A DNA stretch of 41,844 nucleotides from a virus: positions 1 through 41,844 of the IMG/VR virus record IMGVR_UViG_3300042893_000703, one strand, 5' to 3'. A model generated the notes under the pieces. That model was not told where the DNA came from, searched no databases, and saw nothing but the letters and a program-made list of their open reading frames with translations. The position numbers and the translations under genes are program-made. Of the stretch, positions 8,646 through 19,200 are shown in pieces. Each line of letters starts with the position of its first letter. Position 1 is the stretch's first letter.

Positions 8646-9384
8646 AAAAAAACCCTACTCCTAATGAAATAGGCGCCTCCTCCACCTCACCATCTTCATG
8701 AGTATATTCAAATTTCATATTCATATCAGGTGACATACTCTTAATATGCTCTCTTAATGCTCTACTATCTTTAGCTAACATATTGTTTACAAATTTGTTA
8801 ATAGTTGCTAAATCATTCTTACCATCAACTGATTTAATCATATATCTCAATCTAGTACTAATCTCAGATGATACATCTTTATTTATTTTTTTAAGAGCCT
8901 CTACATCTTTATCAATTAATCTTTCATCACCATGTGTTAATATCTTAAATGTTAATTTAGTACCACTTGGTGTTGTATAATCAAATTCATTTTTGTTTTT
9001 GAATATTGAAAAATCAACCTCTTTAGTTTGAATTGTAGATAAATCAAAATTTACATTAATAGTTTCACCTTTTTTAGATGAAAAGAATTGTAAATTATAT
9101 TCTGCACCATATCCTAATAATCTAGTTGCTAAAAGGATAGCGTTTTTATCACCAATAATAATATCATCCGATTTTATACCATCTACTATAATAGATTCAA
9201 ATAATGTATCAATTGCTAATCCTTTTTTAATAAGATTAGATGAAGAAAGAATATCTTCTTCCTTTGCAGTCATTAATTTAATTCTAATTTGCCCAGATGA
9301 TAATGGATGTTCTGGTGGATATACTTTACCTTGAGATGGAAGGTCTAATACTTCCGTTGGAAAATCATATACTTTGTCTGTCAT
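8626..9384 (-). CDS. T4 gp26-type baseplate/tail assembly protein, 252 aa
   Basis: This 252-aa protein matches the T4 baseplate gp26 family (Pfam T4_baseplate type). It opens with LDLPSQGKVYPPEHPLSSG, then IRIKLMTAKEEDILSSSNLI, a DTLFESIIVDGI helix, a GDKNAILLATRLLGYGAEY segment and a C-terminal helical region. In other phages this family works as an assembly chaperone for the hub or tail and is not a major virion component. It is encoded between the tail tube and tape measure, exactly where tail assembly chaperones lie. Its last codons contain a T7 run that may shift ribosomes into a 68-codon extension, giving short and long forms. The start at 9384 follows an A-rich leader and a TGTATTTA motif, without a Shine-Dalgarno sequence. 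Confidence 0.82.
   Translation of the reverse strand: MTDKVYDFPTEVLDLPSQGKVYPPEHPLSSGQIRIKLMTAKEEDILSSSNLIKKGLAIDTLFESIIVDGIKSDDIIIGDKNAILLATRLLGYGAEYNLQFFSSKKGETINVNFDLSTIQTKEVDFSIFKNKNEFDYTTPSGTKLTFKILTHGDERLIDKDVEALKKINKDVSSEISTRLRYMIKSVDGKNDLATINKFVNNMLAKDSRALREHIKSMSPDMNMKFEYTHEDGEVEEAPISLGVGFFWPSYQS
8646..8652 (-). promoter_or_regulatory. Candidate slippery site T7 for programmed frameshift
   Basis: Seven consecutive T on the minus strand lie six codons before the stop of the 252-aa frame, in the zero-frame context GGG TTT TTT TGG CCT. Phe-tRNA on TTT can re-pair after a +1 move or a -2 move, and both lead into the 68-codon open frame. A -1 move leads only to a stop eight codons later (LAFLPIIV then TAA). 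Function is inferred from position and the open downstream frame. Confidence 0.55.
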
Positions 9385-9412
9385 AACTTTACTTGTTTTA
9401 AGTTTGTATATA

Positions 9413-9420
9413 TAAATACA
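9413..9420 (-). promoter_or_regulatory. TGTATTTA promoter-like motif
   Basis: The minus strand reads TGTATTTATATA. The motif lies about 25 nt after the strong terminator that follows the tail tube gene and about 28 nt before the gp26-like start. It is a weaker match than the TATATTTA copies, but its place between terminator and gene supports promoter function. Confidence 0.42.
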
Positions 9421-9445
9421 TAGTTTTTAAAAAATTAGAAAGCAC

Positions 9446-9471
9446 AAAAAAGGGGATATTTTGGTATCCCC
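9446..9471 (-). terminator. Rho-independent terminator after the tail tube gene
   Basis: GGGGATA (9465-9471 on the minus strand) pairs perfectly with TATCCCC (9452-9458) around a six-base loop, followed by six T. It begins about 24 nt after the tube stop codon. This is the clearest intrinsic terminator in the window. It would separate the abundant sheath and tube transcripts from the low-abundance chaperone, tape measure and baseplate genes. Confidence 0.85.
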
Positions 9472-9494
9472 TGATTGTTTTTATTATTTTTAGA

Positions 9495-9983
9495 TTAGTA
9501 TTCTAAGATAGCGTAATCATAAGATAATGTTAAAGTGATAGTTGCTACTTCGTTTGAAGTGAAATCTAAATCACCAAAGTTAGCTTGAAGAATGAAAGCT
9601 CCTTTAAGTTTCCATTGTTCTATTTTATCGCCGACTGGTCCCAACATATAGATATCGATATCCTTTTTGTAGAAATCAGCGTATCCATCTCTACCAGTAA
9701 TAGATTCATGTGATAATCTCACCCACTCCATTACCGCTTGTGCTCCAGATGGAACGATTGGGTCATAAAGAGTGATTTCTAAATCTTGCCACTCACCTTT
9801 ACCTTTCAACTGTCTTTTAACGTTGATATGGTCTAAAGTTACTTTCTCAAAGTTAATTTGAGGTCTGTTACCAGCTTTTACTAAATATGATTGAATACCA
9901 TCAATTTCCATGATGTATCTGTTCTTCATTTTAGGTTCGAAGTTCGTATAGAACATCTTATCAAATTCTAATATTTCTGCCAT
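9495..9983 (-). CDS. Tail tube protein (gp19-like), 162 aa
   Basis: This is the tail tube protomer, which stacks in hexameric rings inside the sheath and carries DNA. The sequence has the T4 gp19 family pattern: an N-terminal FYTNFEPKMKNRYIMEIDGI strand, a central VTLDHINVKRQLKGKGEWQD region, ITLYDPIVPSGAQAVMEWVR, and a C-terminal GDLDFTSNEVATITLTLSYD strand ending in AILEY. Its length of 162 aa is close to T4 gp19. It follows the sheath gene and precedes a strong terminator. An AAAGGAAC sequence upstream of ATG makes it one of the few genes here with a recognisable ribosome binding site, fitting high expression. Confidence 0.93.
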   Translation of the reverse strand: MAEILEFDKMFYTNFEPKMKNRYIMEIDGIQSYLVKAGNRPQINFEKVTLDHINVKRQLKGKGEWQDLEITLYDPIVPSGAQAVMEWVRLSHESITGRDGYADFYKKDIDIYMLGPVGDKIEQWKLKGAFILQANFGDLDFTSNEVATITLTLSYDYAILEY

Positions 9984-10008
9984 TTTTGTTCCTTTTATTT
10001 TATATTAA

Positions 10009-10016
10009 TAAATATC
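10009..10016 (-). promoter_or_regulatory. GATATTTA promoter-like motif
   Basis: The minus strand reads GATATTTATTAATAT in the 52-nt gap between sheath and tube, about 26 nt before the tube start. It may give the tube gene its own transcript in addition to read-through from the sheath gene. Confidence 0.4.
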
Positions 10017-10035
10017 TAATTCCTTTATTTTCAAA

Positions 10036-12312
10036 TTATGCGTTGAAAGATGCTCCCGTTGGTAAGATGTTGAAATCAATTACGATGAATTCAGCCGTCT
10101 TTGCCGGTTGTAAGAACACTTGTCCTGCTAATACATTTCTATCGATTACATCCGGTGTGTTGTTAGTTTCATCCATTACAACTTTGAATGCGTATAAACC
10201 TTGTCTTTGTTGGATAGCCTCTAAATAAGGGTTTACAGTGTTTAAGAAACGAGTTCTAGTTGTAGATGTATTTTGTTCGAACACTAAATAACGAGATGTT
10301 GAAGCGATGAACTTCTTCATTGTGATAAGTAATCTTCTTACATTGATTCTATCTAATGCTGAAGCCTTATCTTGCAATGTCTTCTGTCCGAATGCTACAA
10401 TACCTTGTCCAGGGAATGCTGCGATTGGGTTTACTTTGTTCTCATATAGAGTGTCTCTCTCTGCATGTGTTAATCTATTCAATACACTAACTGCTCCAGT
10501 GATACCACCTCTATTCAAACCAGCCGGTGCGAACCACTCTGCCGCCAATCTATCATTACTTGCGTAAACCGCTGGTAATAATACGGATGGAGGAACGATT
10601 GTTAATTTGTTTGTATTTGTATCAATTGTTTTAATCCAAGGATAGTAAGTACCAACATAATTTGAATCTACTCCTTGTGCTTTTTCAGTTACATCTGCAA
10701 TTGTTGCATCATAATCAGAAAATTCAGCTATGTAGAATGCATCTTGTCTATCTTCAACCATATCAATAACTGCTTGAACAGCTGCTGGATGGCTTTGATA
10801 GTTTAGACCCGGTGTTACCACCATATTGATATCCCACTCATCAGGATTAGAAATTGCGTTAATTGCTTTTGTATATGCTGCTGAACCAGATGCTGCTGAA
10901 GTTGAACAATTGAATCCTTGCTGATTTGCATTGTTCCAATTTGCATCACCAGCTTTAGCTATTGGTGTGATTGGGTTAGTACCATCAAAACCTTGTTGGA
11001 ATGCTAATACAAATTGTCTCTTAACCATATCAACTGCTTTTGAACCAGTCATTTGGTATGATAATTGAGAATCAAATCCGAAAACAACGTTTGAACCTGA
11101 TACTGCTTCATTAGGAATTGGTTTTAAGTATTGAGCGTTATCAATTGATACACCCTCACCTTCAAAATCAAATCCACTATAATAGATTGGAGAACCAGCT
11201 GTGTTAGCTGCTGAACCTGTTTGATATACAACTGCAGGTACTTTAGTTACATCACCAGCTGCTGTTTCAATTGGATTTATATATGCGGCATGTCCGAATG
11301 GTGCTGCTGATATAGGATATGAACCAGCTATTGCTACGTCAACTCTTACATATTTTGATTTGTTAGCGTAATCACCATTTTGTGTGATTTTACCAGCAGC
11401 ATCAATTGTAATATAAGAATCACCCATTCTTCTAGCTATAAAGTTTGGAGAAGCAGGGTCTAAGTTTACATTGTTAAATGTTTCAACAACACTCTTTCTC
11501 TTATCAATATCAGAATAACTTCTAATAGTTACAGTAAAAGTTGAATAATCAGTACCGCCATCTTCACCAGCTGCCTTTACATTAGAAATACCAACTTTAA
11601 ATTTAGTATTATAATTTGCACCATCACCTAAAGTTACAAATTTGAAAAGGTCATATCTTACACCACTAATCAATTGAGAGGTAACCATTGGAGTTTGTGC
11701 AGGTTGTGCATCAAATGTATAAACCTGTGTAGGTAATACAATACTAGATATACTAGCGGTTGGTAAACTATTTGCTGCATTTTCAAAGTAAACATAAGTG
11801 TATGCTTCTTTTGGTCCAAGTGGAGATTCACCAAATACATCTGATAAATCATTTGTAGCTGATGTTACTGTTGATGCTGATACATTCGTTGCACTACCGG
11901 TTGCTCCAGTAATTACAAATGAACCAGATGTACCAGTTGCACTTCCTCCAGTAAAACCATAGTTTTGGAATCCGTTTGAAGTTGAGTATAATACACCAGC
12001 TATTTTACCGCCAGCAACTATTGCCAATGGTGCTGCTTGGTAGTATCCTCCGATACCTGCAACTCTTACGATAGTAGCTTGTCCAGCTTCTCTTAAATAA
12101 TTTTGTACTGCGTATTCAGTATAATATGTTCCGTCTACTTTACCGAACTTTTCCTCAAATTCTGATTGAGTTGTTACGATTGTAGGTACAAATGCAGGTC
12201 CTTCTTTTAGAGGTCCTATAAATGCTGCTCCGATTTCACCGATTCCTTGAGAAAGGAATGATAAATCGTTTTCTCTAGTAAATACACCAGGGGATACAAT
12301 TCTTTCTGCCAT
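10036..12312 (-). CDS. Contractile tail sheath protein (gp18-like), 758 aa
   Basis: The sheath surrounds the tube and contracts to drive it into the host. The N-terminus MAERIVSPGVFTRENDLSFL is the classic start of T4-like sheath proteins. The C-terminal third has the conserved core: ERDTLYENKVNPIAAFPGQG, ALDRINVRRLLITMKKF, RYLVFEQNTSTTRTRF and a final VFLQPAKTAEFIVIDFNIL. The middle (about residues 100-400) is a variable, Ser/Thr/Ala-rich outer region. I start at ATG 12310-12312, which has a GGAGA ribosome binding site. An upstream in-frame ATG at 12363 would add 17 residues that do not resemble the family. It precedes the tube gene by 52 nt. A terminator and promoter-like motif lie upstream. 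Confidence 0.95.
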   Translation of the reverse strand: MAERIVSPGVFTRENDLSFLSQGIGEIGAAFIGPLKEGPAFVPTIVTTQSEFEEKFGKVDGTYYTEYAVQNYLREAGQATIVRVAGIGGYYQAAPLAIVAGGKIAGVLYSTSNGFQNYGFTGGSATGTSGSFVITGATGSATNVSASTVTSATNDLSDVFGESPLGPKEAYTYVYFENAANSLPTASISSIVLPTQVYTFDAQPAQTPMVTSQLISGVRYDLFKFVTLGDGANYNTKFKVGISNVKAAGEDGGTDYSTFTVTIRSYSDIDKRKSVVETFNNVNLDPASPNFIARRMGDSYITIDAAGKITQNGDYANKSKYVRVDVAIAGSYPISAAPFGHAAYINPIETAAGDVTKVPAVVYQTGSAANTAGSPIYYSGFDFEGEGVSIDNAQYLKPIPNEAVSGSNVVFGFDSQLSYQMTGSKAVDMVKRQFVLAFQQGFDGTNPITPIAKAGDANWNNANQQGFNCSTSAASGSAAYTKAINAISNPDEWDINMVVTPGLNYQSHPAAVQAVIDMVEDRQDAFYIAEFSDYDATIADVTEKAQGVDSNYVGTYYPWIKTIDTNTNKLTIVPPSVLLPAVYASNDRLAAEWFAPAGLNRGGITGAVSVLNRLTHAERDTLYENKVNPIAAFPGQGIVAFGQKTLQDKASALDRINVRRLLITMKKFIASTSRYLVFEQNTSTTRTRFLNTVNPYLEAIQQRQGLYAFKVVMDETNNTPDVIDRNVLAGQVFLQPAKTAEFIVIDFNILPTGASFNA

Positions 12313-12374
12313 GTTATTTCTCCGATTATTATGTTTTAAAATGCTAATATTGAGTATGTACAATATTACCTATA

Positions 12375-12382
12375 TAAATATA
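12375..12382 (-). promoter_or_regulatory. TATATTTA promoter-like motif upstream of the sheath gene
   Basis: The minus strand reads TATATTTATATAGG, about 65 nt before the sheath start and only 5 nt after the stem of the upstream hairpin terminator. The long leader and good ribosome binding site would suit a strongly expressed sheath-tube transcript. Confidence 0.48.
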
Positions 12383-12383
12383 A

Positions 12384-12433
12384 AGAAAATGTCCAAAACA
12401 TAATTTATTTTATTAAACTATACTTTGGACATT
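12384..12433 (-). terminator. Hairpin terminator after the 131-aa gene
   Basis: A 10-bp perfect inverted repeat (12388-12397 with 12424-12433, AATGTCCAAA type) encloses a 26-nt AT-rich loop. On the minus strand it is followed by TTTTCTTTA. It lies 24 nt after the stop of the 131-aa gene. The long loop makes it less certain than the terminator near 9460. Confidence 0.6.
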
Positions 12434-12456
12434 CAAAATAATATATTTTTGGTATA

Positions 12457-12852
12457 TTATACAGGAGGTGCATCAGGTATATTACTACCAGATGCGTCAG
12501 ACCAAGGAAAATTCTTAGGTCCAACTTCTTGCTTTTCCCATTTTATAGTATCGATATGCTTAGTTAATTGCTCATTTACATGCTGCCAATAATGAGGATG
12601 TGGTGAATCTGAACCACTTACATATGATTTAACCCAACCCAATATTAGGTCTTCAGATAAATCTTTGTAATCAATGAATCCATCATGATTTAAATCTTGC
12701 ACTTCAAAAGGAGTTCCTCCTGTAAATGTAGCTGTATATCCTTCTTCATCGGTAGCTTCAACTTTCCAATTCGTACCAACGATAACATCCGCTAAATCAG
12801 ATGTATTTTGTTTTCTAAGTCCTGTTAATGACCATTTGTATTCGAATGCCAT
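12457..12852 (-). CDS. Small virion-region protein with EF-hand-like loop, 131 aa
   Basis: This protein resembles small proteins encoded beside tail fibre genes in marine and cyanobacterial T4-like phages, which share a start like MAFEYKWSLTGLRK, a TATFTGGTPFE strand and a DL-x-E-D-x-ILGWVKSYV helix. Unusually, residues around 73-84 read DLNHDGFIDYKD. That fits a 12-residue EF-hand/dockerin calcium loop (acidic or Asn at 1, 3, 5, Gly at 6, Ile at 8, Asp at 9 and 12). The C-terminus has HPHYWQHVNEQLTKHID and a Pro-rich tail. It lies between the S74-type fibre and the sheath, just after a promoter-like motif. Function is unknown. A calcium-stabilised fibre accessory role is only a guess. Confidence 0.75.
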   Translation of the reverse strand: MAFEYKWSLTGLRKQNTSDLADVIVGTNWKVEATDEEGYTATFTGGTPFEVQDLNHDGFIDYKDLSEDLILGWVKSYVSGSDSPHPHYWQHVNEQLTKHIDTIKWEKQEVGPKNFPWSDASGSNIPDAPPV

Positions 12853-12869
12853 AGTTTTGTTATTTTATA

Positions 12870-12877
12870 TAAATATA
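12870..12877 (-). promoter_or_regulatory. TATATTTA promoter-like motif before the 131-aa gene
   Basis: TATATTTATATA on the minus strand begins directly after the stop codon of the 2941-aa fibre gene and lies 17 nt before the 131-aa start. This is one of the best matches to the recurrent motif, but its closeness to the ATG would leave a very short leader. Confidence 0.4.
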
Positions 12878-13261
12878 TTAGTTTTTATTTTTCAACTCTC
12901 TAATCTCAGCTCTTGCCTCATCCAACTCAGCTTTTAGTTCTTTAACTGCCTCAACTAATAATGCTGTAATCTTATCGTATTTGATAGTTTTATACATTGG
13001 AGACATTTCAGGAACAAAATCAACCGCATCCATTGCGTTTTTAGAATCTTGGTGAGTAAGTTGAGTTTGGTATTCCGTTGTTAATAATGGTTCAACTGCC
13101 TCAACCTCTTGTGCAATCAATCCAATATCTCTAGTTCCAGCACGCTTACTATTAATATTTACTTTTTCATCATTCCAATCATAAGTAACTCCTCTAAGCT
13201 TTTGGATTTTTTCTAAAGCGTTAGGAATTGTTTCTATATTTTCTTTAAGTCTAATATCAGA
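12878..13261 (-). other. Peptidase_S74 intramolecular chaperone domain
   Basis: This part encodes residues 2815-2941 of the fibre. The signature S-D-I-R-L-K-E-N-I opens the domain, followed by LRGVTYDWND, AGTRDIGLIAQEVEAVEP, YDKITALLVEAVKEL and a terminal coiled coil. In this family the domain trimerises, guides fibre folding and cleaves itself off just before the Ser. All key residues are present, so cleavage is expected. Confidence 0.9.
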
Positions 13262-16200
13262 ATAATATGCAATTACGTTACCACTTGCTCTCAAATCACC
13301 ACTAATATACAATCCCCAATCAGTAGTATATGCTCTCCAACCAGCTGCGTATGCTAAATAAACGTTACCATTACAATATGCTAAGAAAGACCAACCATAT
13401 GAAGGATGCCAGAATCCACAAGGTGCACCAGCACCAGCAGTATGTATCATCAATGCCATACTACCATCAACTCTCCATCCAGAATATCCATTATTAGAAC
13501 CACCCATATACCAAGATGTATAATCTCCAGTATAACGGTCTAAGTATTTAGAACTATCGTATCTATTATACATAACACCAGAATACATTCTATTATAGAA
13601 ATATGCAATTGGATTACCATTCTCACCACTCATGTAAGTGAATGTGTTATCACCAGTTGAGTTATCCATCAATCTCAAATACGAATAAGTGTTATTGTTA
13701 TTCGCATCAACTCTCAATGTAATATCATTAAATGAGTTTAATGAAACTGAATCGGTGAATGAACCATTATAATCCGTAGATGCATATCCGTGATTTGGAT
13801 AAGTATCATATGTTGCGTTCCAGTCAAAGGATACATATGCTAATCTACTAATATATGAACTATACGAACCATATGTTCCCCAAATAGAATATTCACTACC
13901 TACTCTGAATGAACCTTGTGCTCTAATATATGCATCACAATAAATGTTCTTACCATTATATGTTCTTAACCATGTAGAATCCTGCATAAACCAACCACCA
14001 CCATATGATTCATTATACCAACCAGTAGCATTATAACTTCTAAACCAGTTATAAGAATAGATTGTGTTGGCCATTGTCAATGTATTCATATACGATGAAC
14101 CATTCATATCAATATAATATCCACCATTATCTCTATCCACAATATATGGAACAAATAGAGTATTACTAATTCTTATATTAGTATCACCTCTACCAATACT
14201 CATAATTTCATTACTATTAACTCCGGGAGAGTCTGCAAAAAATCTAGTACCACCATACGCAGGGTTTCCACCTAATTCCAAACCGGTATGCCATCCCAAC
14301 GAAAGTCTTGTATGGGTTGAATTTCCATTATTATATGGAGATTTAACATACATAAAATAGTATGGTTGGTTATCACCTCTTTGTCCAGAACTAATACCAG
14401 TCTGAGAGCCAACTGCTGATGGGTCAGTTGTACTATTTGCTAAATCAATATGTCTTGTATTACCAGTAGCACTTCCAATTCTGAATGCAAATGTTCCACC
14501 ATAATCATAGTAGTAATTTGAGTTTACAGAACTTCGTGAGATTAAAGTACTACTATTAGTAACGCCATTTGTATAGAAATCACCATTGTTTGTTAATGAA
14601 CCTACGTTTGTACCAGTTGATGCATTACGGAATACCCATGCTCTACCAGATGTATCCATTACAAACCAAGTACCATATTGGTCCGATTGGTAACCATGCG
14701 TACCAAATCCAATGTTTGCTCCGTATTTAAACATTATCATTGAAGTAGTAGCGTTACCAGTACTCCATAATGTTATAGAACCATAGTAAGATGAGTTATT
14801 ACCATTAGCGTTATACCAACCAGAACCATTTACCGTAAGATTGTTTATACTTCCTACATCACTACCACCAGCACTAATACCACCATACAACCAGTTATAA
14901 CCAGCTGAGTAAATACCAGATGGATGCCAAGATGCTGCCCCAGTACCACCTACGTTTCCATTACCTTGTAATGAATATGCTCTAACTGCATTTAGGTTAG
15001 AAGTACCATCAGTAATTAAATAATATGCACCATTTGAAGTACCATAATAAGTTGGTGCCTGCATACTATCTGCTGAATATTGTCTACCATATGTCCAAAA
15101 TGAACCATTATAGTGCGATATTATTGCATTTACTTTACTATTAGTATTATATCCAACCCAACCAGGCATTGCCGGTCCAGATGATTGTCCAACAAATACA
15201 GTTTCTGCACCGACCATAGTGTATGCACCATAACTTTGTCCACTTTGTGAACCTTTGTTGAAATAAAATATACCCCAGCCTCTAGCATTTTCTTGGAATA
15301 ACCAGTTGTTATATTCAGAACCATCGGATACTAAGAATGTACCACCATCATTATTCTGTCTAAAGTAACTTTCAGCTTGAATTACATTACCAATTGATGT
15401 ACCATTACCATCCCACTTATAATATGCGTTATCATAATCATAGAATATAGGTGAACGAGTATCAACATATGAATATAATCTTCTATCCGAATCAATTCTA
15501 ACCGCATGTTGTCCATTTATTGAAGTAAAATCTGATGTGTTATTAACATAGAAATCTAAGTAGCCGTTTGCATTGGTCCTACCTGCTACTATATAGTTTG
15601 CACCATTATTACCTAATTGTAAACCATACCAGTTAAGAGATGCATGATATATGTTTGAGTTATCAGTATATCTTGCTCTAAAATGATATCCACTATTTTT
15701 TGTAATTAAATCGTTATCAGCAACATTACCTCTTGCCGATACAGTTTGTAAAGTTTCAGAAGTTGCTAAACCAGTAATGTTTGTATTTATTGAGTTTTTT
15801 GGAACAGTTGTTATTATACTTAAACCAGTATAAGTTGCATCTGTAATAGCCCAACTTTCCAAATATCCTGAACCTTGGTCGTATATACATCTTACGTTAA
15901 ATCTACCATAATAGATGTTGTTAGATAAGTGAATACATACTTTACCAGAACCATTTCTACCTATTCTTACAGTACCAGGATCCCAATCACCATTATTTAT
16001 ATATGAATGATTAGTCCAATTACCAGCATATGCGTACCAAACAATTTGTAAATTAATTGATTGTGCATTTCCATATGCATACCCCTCAATAATTACCGTT
16101 GGCATATTGAAAGTACCATAATCAATATTCGTAGTAATTAAATATCCGTTTCCAGTTGAATAGTTAAGTGCATTAAATGTAGATGTTAAACTATGATATG

Positions 16201-19200
16201 GAGTTGATACTTGATTAGTTCTTAATATATTTAAAACACTTGTACCATTTGTATTCAAGTAATAACTACTATTATTATTCATATACAAGTTACCATCACT
16301 CAGATTTTTTCTCAAATCCCAGCTTGCCCACGTACCATTTAAGAAACCATAGTTATTACTATTATCACCATATAATTGGAATTTGAAGCCACCAGAACTA
16401 TTTTGTACTACGATACCACCATCACTATTTCCAGATGTTCTAATTCTAATATTTGCCGTATTAAATGCGTCAAATAAATGTGCTCCAATATATGCTGAAC
16501 TTAAGTTAGCCTGTCCACCACTACTGATGTAATAAGTTACACCACCTACATAAAGGTTACCATCTACTCTAAAGTTATATGGAGTATAAGTACCATTAGT
16601 AAATGCATTAGATTGATTTAATCTTAAATAACTATCTGTTGTATCAAGTGCTTGTTTACCATTGCCAGATAGATAATTAGTAAAGAATTGATTACCTGCT
16701 CCATTTACTCTCCATACCCAACCACTACCATCATTAACCGCAAATCCATAAGAACCGCCGGATGATATAGTTGTATAAATACCATAATCAAATCCAGTCT
16801 TATCAACAAATAATCCCCAGTCTGCTCCACTTCTATCAGAAATAGTTACAACTGCATCAGTACCTCCAATTGAATATGGATTTGATGAGCGGTAGAATAT
16901 TGCAGTACCATTATCTTGTCCACCAACTATTAAAGTTTTTAAGTTTGCATTATTACTTCCTAAATAATATGTTGTTGCTCCACCTAAATATATGTTACTA
17001 TTAACTGTTAAGTTTCCACCAATTGTTGTATCTCTACTAATATATGCTCTATAATAATCGTAATCATAAACGGCTTGATGATATGGTTGGTTATATCCAC
17101 TATATCCACCATAGTATGCAAGTGCAGCTACAGATCCAGCATTTCCACTACCACCTGTGTTATAGAATGATACCCTTATTCTATTGATAGCAGAATTAAA
17201 TAAAGAATAGAATTTAGTAAAATTACCAGGCCAGCTACTCCAGTTGTGACTGAATGAGGTACTCCAACTGCTTCCCCCATTTGTTGATGTTTCTACTGTA
17301 ATTGTAATATTTGCTCCATTGGTACTACCTACCACATGGAACATATCAAAGTTTTTATATCCTATACTAAATGTAAATCTTTGACCTCTACCGCCACCAC
17401 TAGCATCAATATTAAATCCACCACCACCATATGAAGGTGAAGCTTTTTCTCCTAAGAATGTATTTCTAATTGAATCGGTAATAGTTTGTGATGTCCAAGA
17501 TGAATTATTTGCCGATGTTTCATATGTTATTAAATCACCATGTCTTAAGTTAGACCAAACTGATGAATATGCAAATCCATTATATAAATAACCTCCACTA
17601 AAGCCACAATAAACCAAAGGTGAATTATTATTACCAAATGAAAGTACATTTCCAATTACAGTTCCAGTATTAGCAGTTAAATTACCTGCTAATGTTAATG
17701 AGTTTAAATACGATGTACCAGCGTTAATATAATATGTAGAACCACCACCAGTATAAATTGTACCTGCTGTTAAATTTCCACCAAACCAACCAGTTCCATT
17801 ATTTAAATCTACATAGAATCTAGCAACACCACTACCAACAAAACCTAATCTATTAGAATCACCACTACCACCCAATAATCCACCAGCAGTAGTTTCAAAA
17901 TATAAACCCCAGTTATTAGCTCCAGGTGTAATCCAGAAATTATTAGTATCGGTTACTTGTAAGAATGCATAGTTATAAACACCAGATGAATACATACCAC
18001 CTGCTGCTACTAAGTTTCCAGCTAAACTTAAATTGTTTAAATAAGATGTGGTTGAATTAATATAATAAGTTGTTGCGTTACCCACATAATGAATTCCAGC
18101 AGTTATATTACCAGGAATAGTAAAGTTTCCACTACCATCTAATCTACCTATTTGAGTATATGATGCAAATCTATTTAATGTTGTACTTGCATCATTATAG
18201 AAAGTAAATCCACTATTAAATAATAAATAAGTTGATGTATCTGCTAATGGTGCTCTCCAGCTACCACCTGTTGTAGTATGTCTAACGTTGTATCCTAATC
18301 CACCATAAGAACCACCACTATAACCAGCTGCAATACCTCTACCTTCAGAACCACCACTACCTAAGTTTACGTTAAATGTACCAGTTCCATCATAAAAATT
18401 GGTTGCTGATACATTTGATGAGAACACAGCGTTTGTACCATTTAAAGTACCGGCTAATGTTAATGCGTTTAAGTTTGATGTACCATTATTAAGATAATAA
18501 GTTGTACCATTTATATTAATATTACCACCTAAAGGATTTAATGTTATTGGTTCTACTCCATTCGAACCACCTGTGTTATCGTATGATGCTTGAATCCATC
18601 CTGCAAATGGTGAAACGTTTTGTGTACCTAATTGTAATCTAACCAATGCGTTAGTTCCAGCTAATACTAAATGTGCATTATTTGTGCTATCCGCCGTTGT
18701 TGGTGCACTTACACCAGCTTTATATATTGTTGTATTACCAATTGCAGTTAAACCACCCATAACACTATTTCCAGAAACAGTCTTATTTCCAGTTACTGTT
18801 AATGTAGTACCATCAAATAATAAATTACTTTCAACAGTTGCATTTGGTGCAGTACCATTTAATGTTATTACACCATTATCAGTACCACCACTTAAAGATA
18901 ATAATCCAGATGAACCCGATGTACCTCTTGATCCTGATGTACCACTACTTCCTGATGTACCGCTTGTACCGGATGTTCCAGATGAACCAGACGAACCCGA
19001 TGAACCACTACTACCAGATGTACCAGATGTTCCCGATGTGCCAGACGTTCCCGATGTACCGGATGTACCTCTACTACCACTACTACCAGACGAACCACTT
19101 GCTCCAGTAGCACCACTACTTCCACTACTACCAGATGAACCACTACTTCCACTACTTCCAGATGTACCTCTTGTTCCGGATGTTCCCGATGAACCAGACG

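Noticed and set aside
12313-12363. 17-codon N-terminal extension of the sheath
   Set aside because: The extension does not resemble sheath proteins. The internal ATG at 12312 has a GGAGA site and the family's usual start MAERIVSPGVFT.
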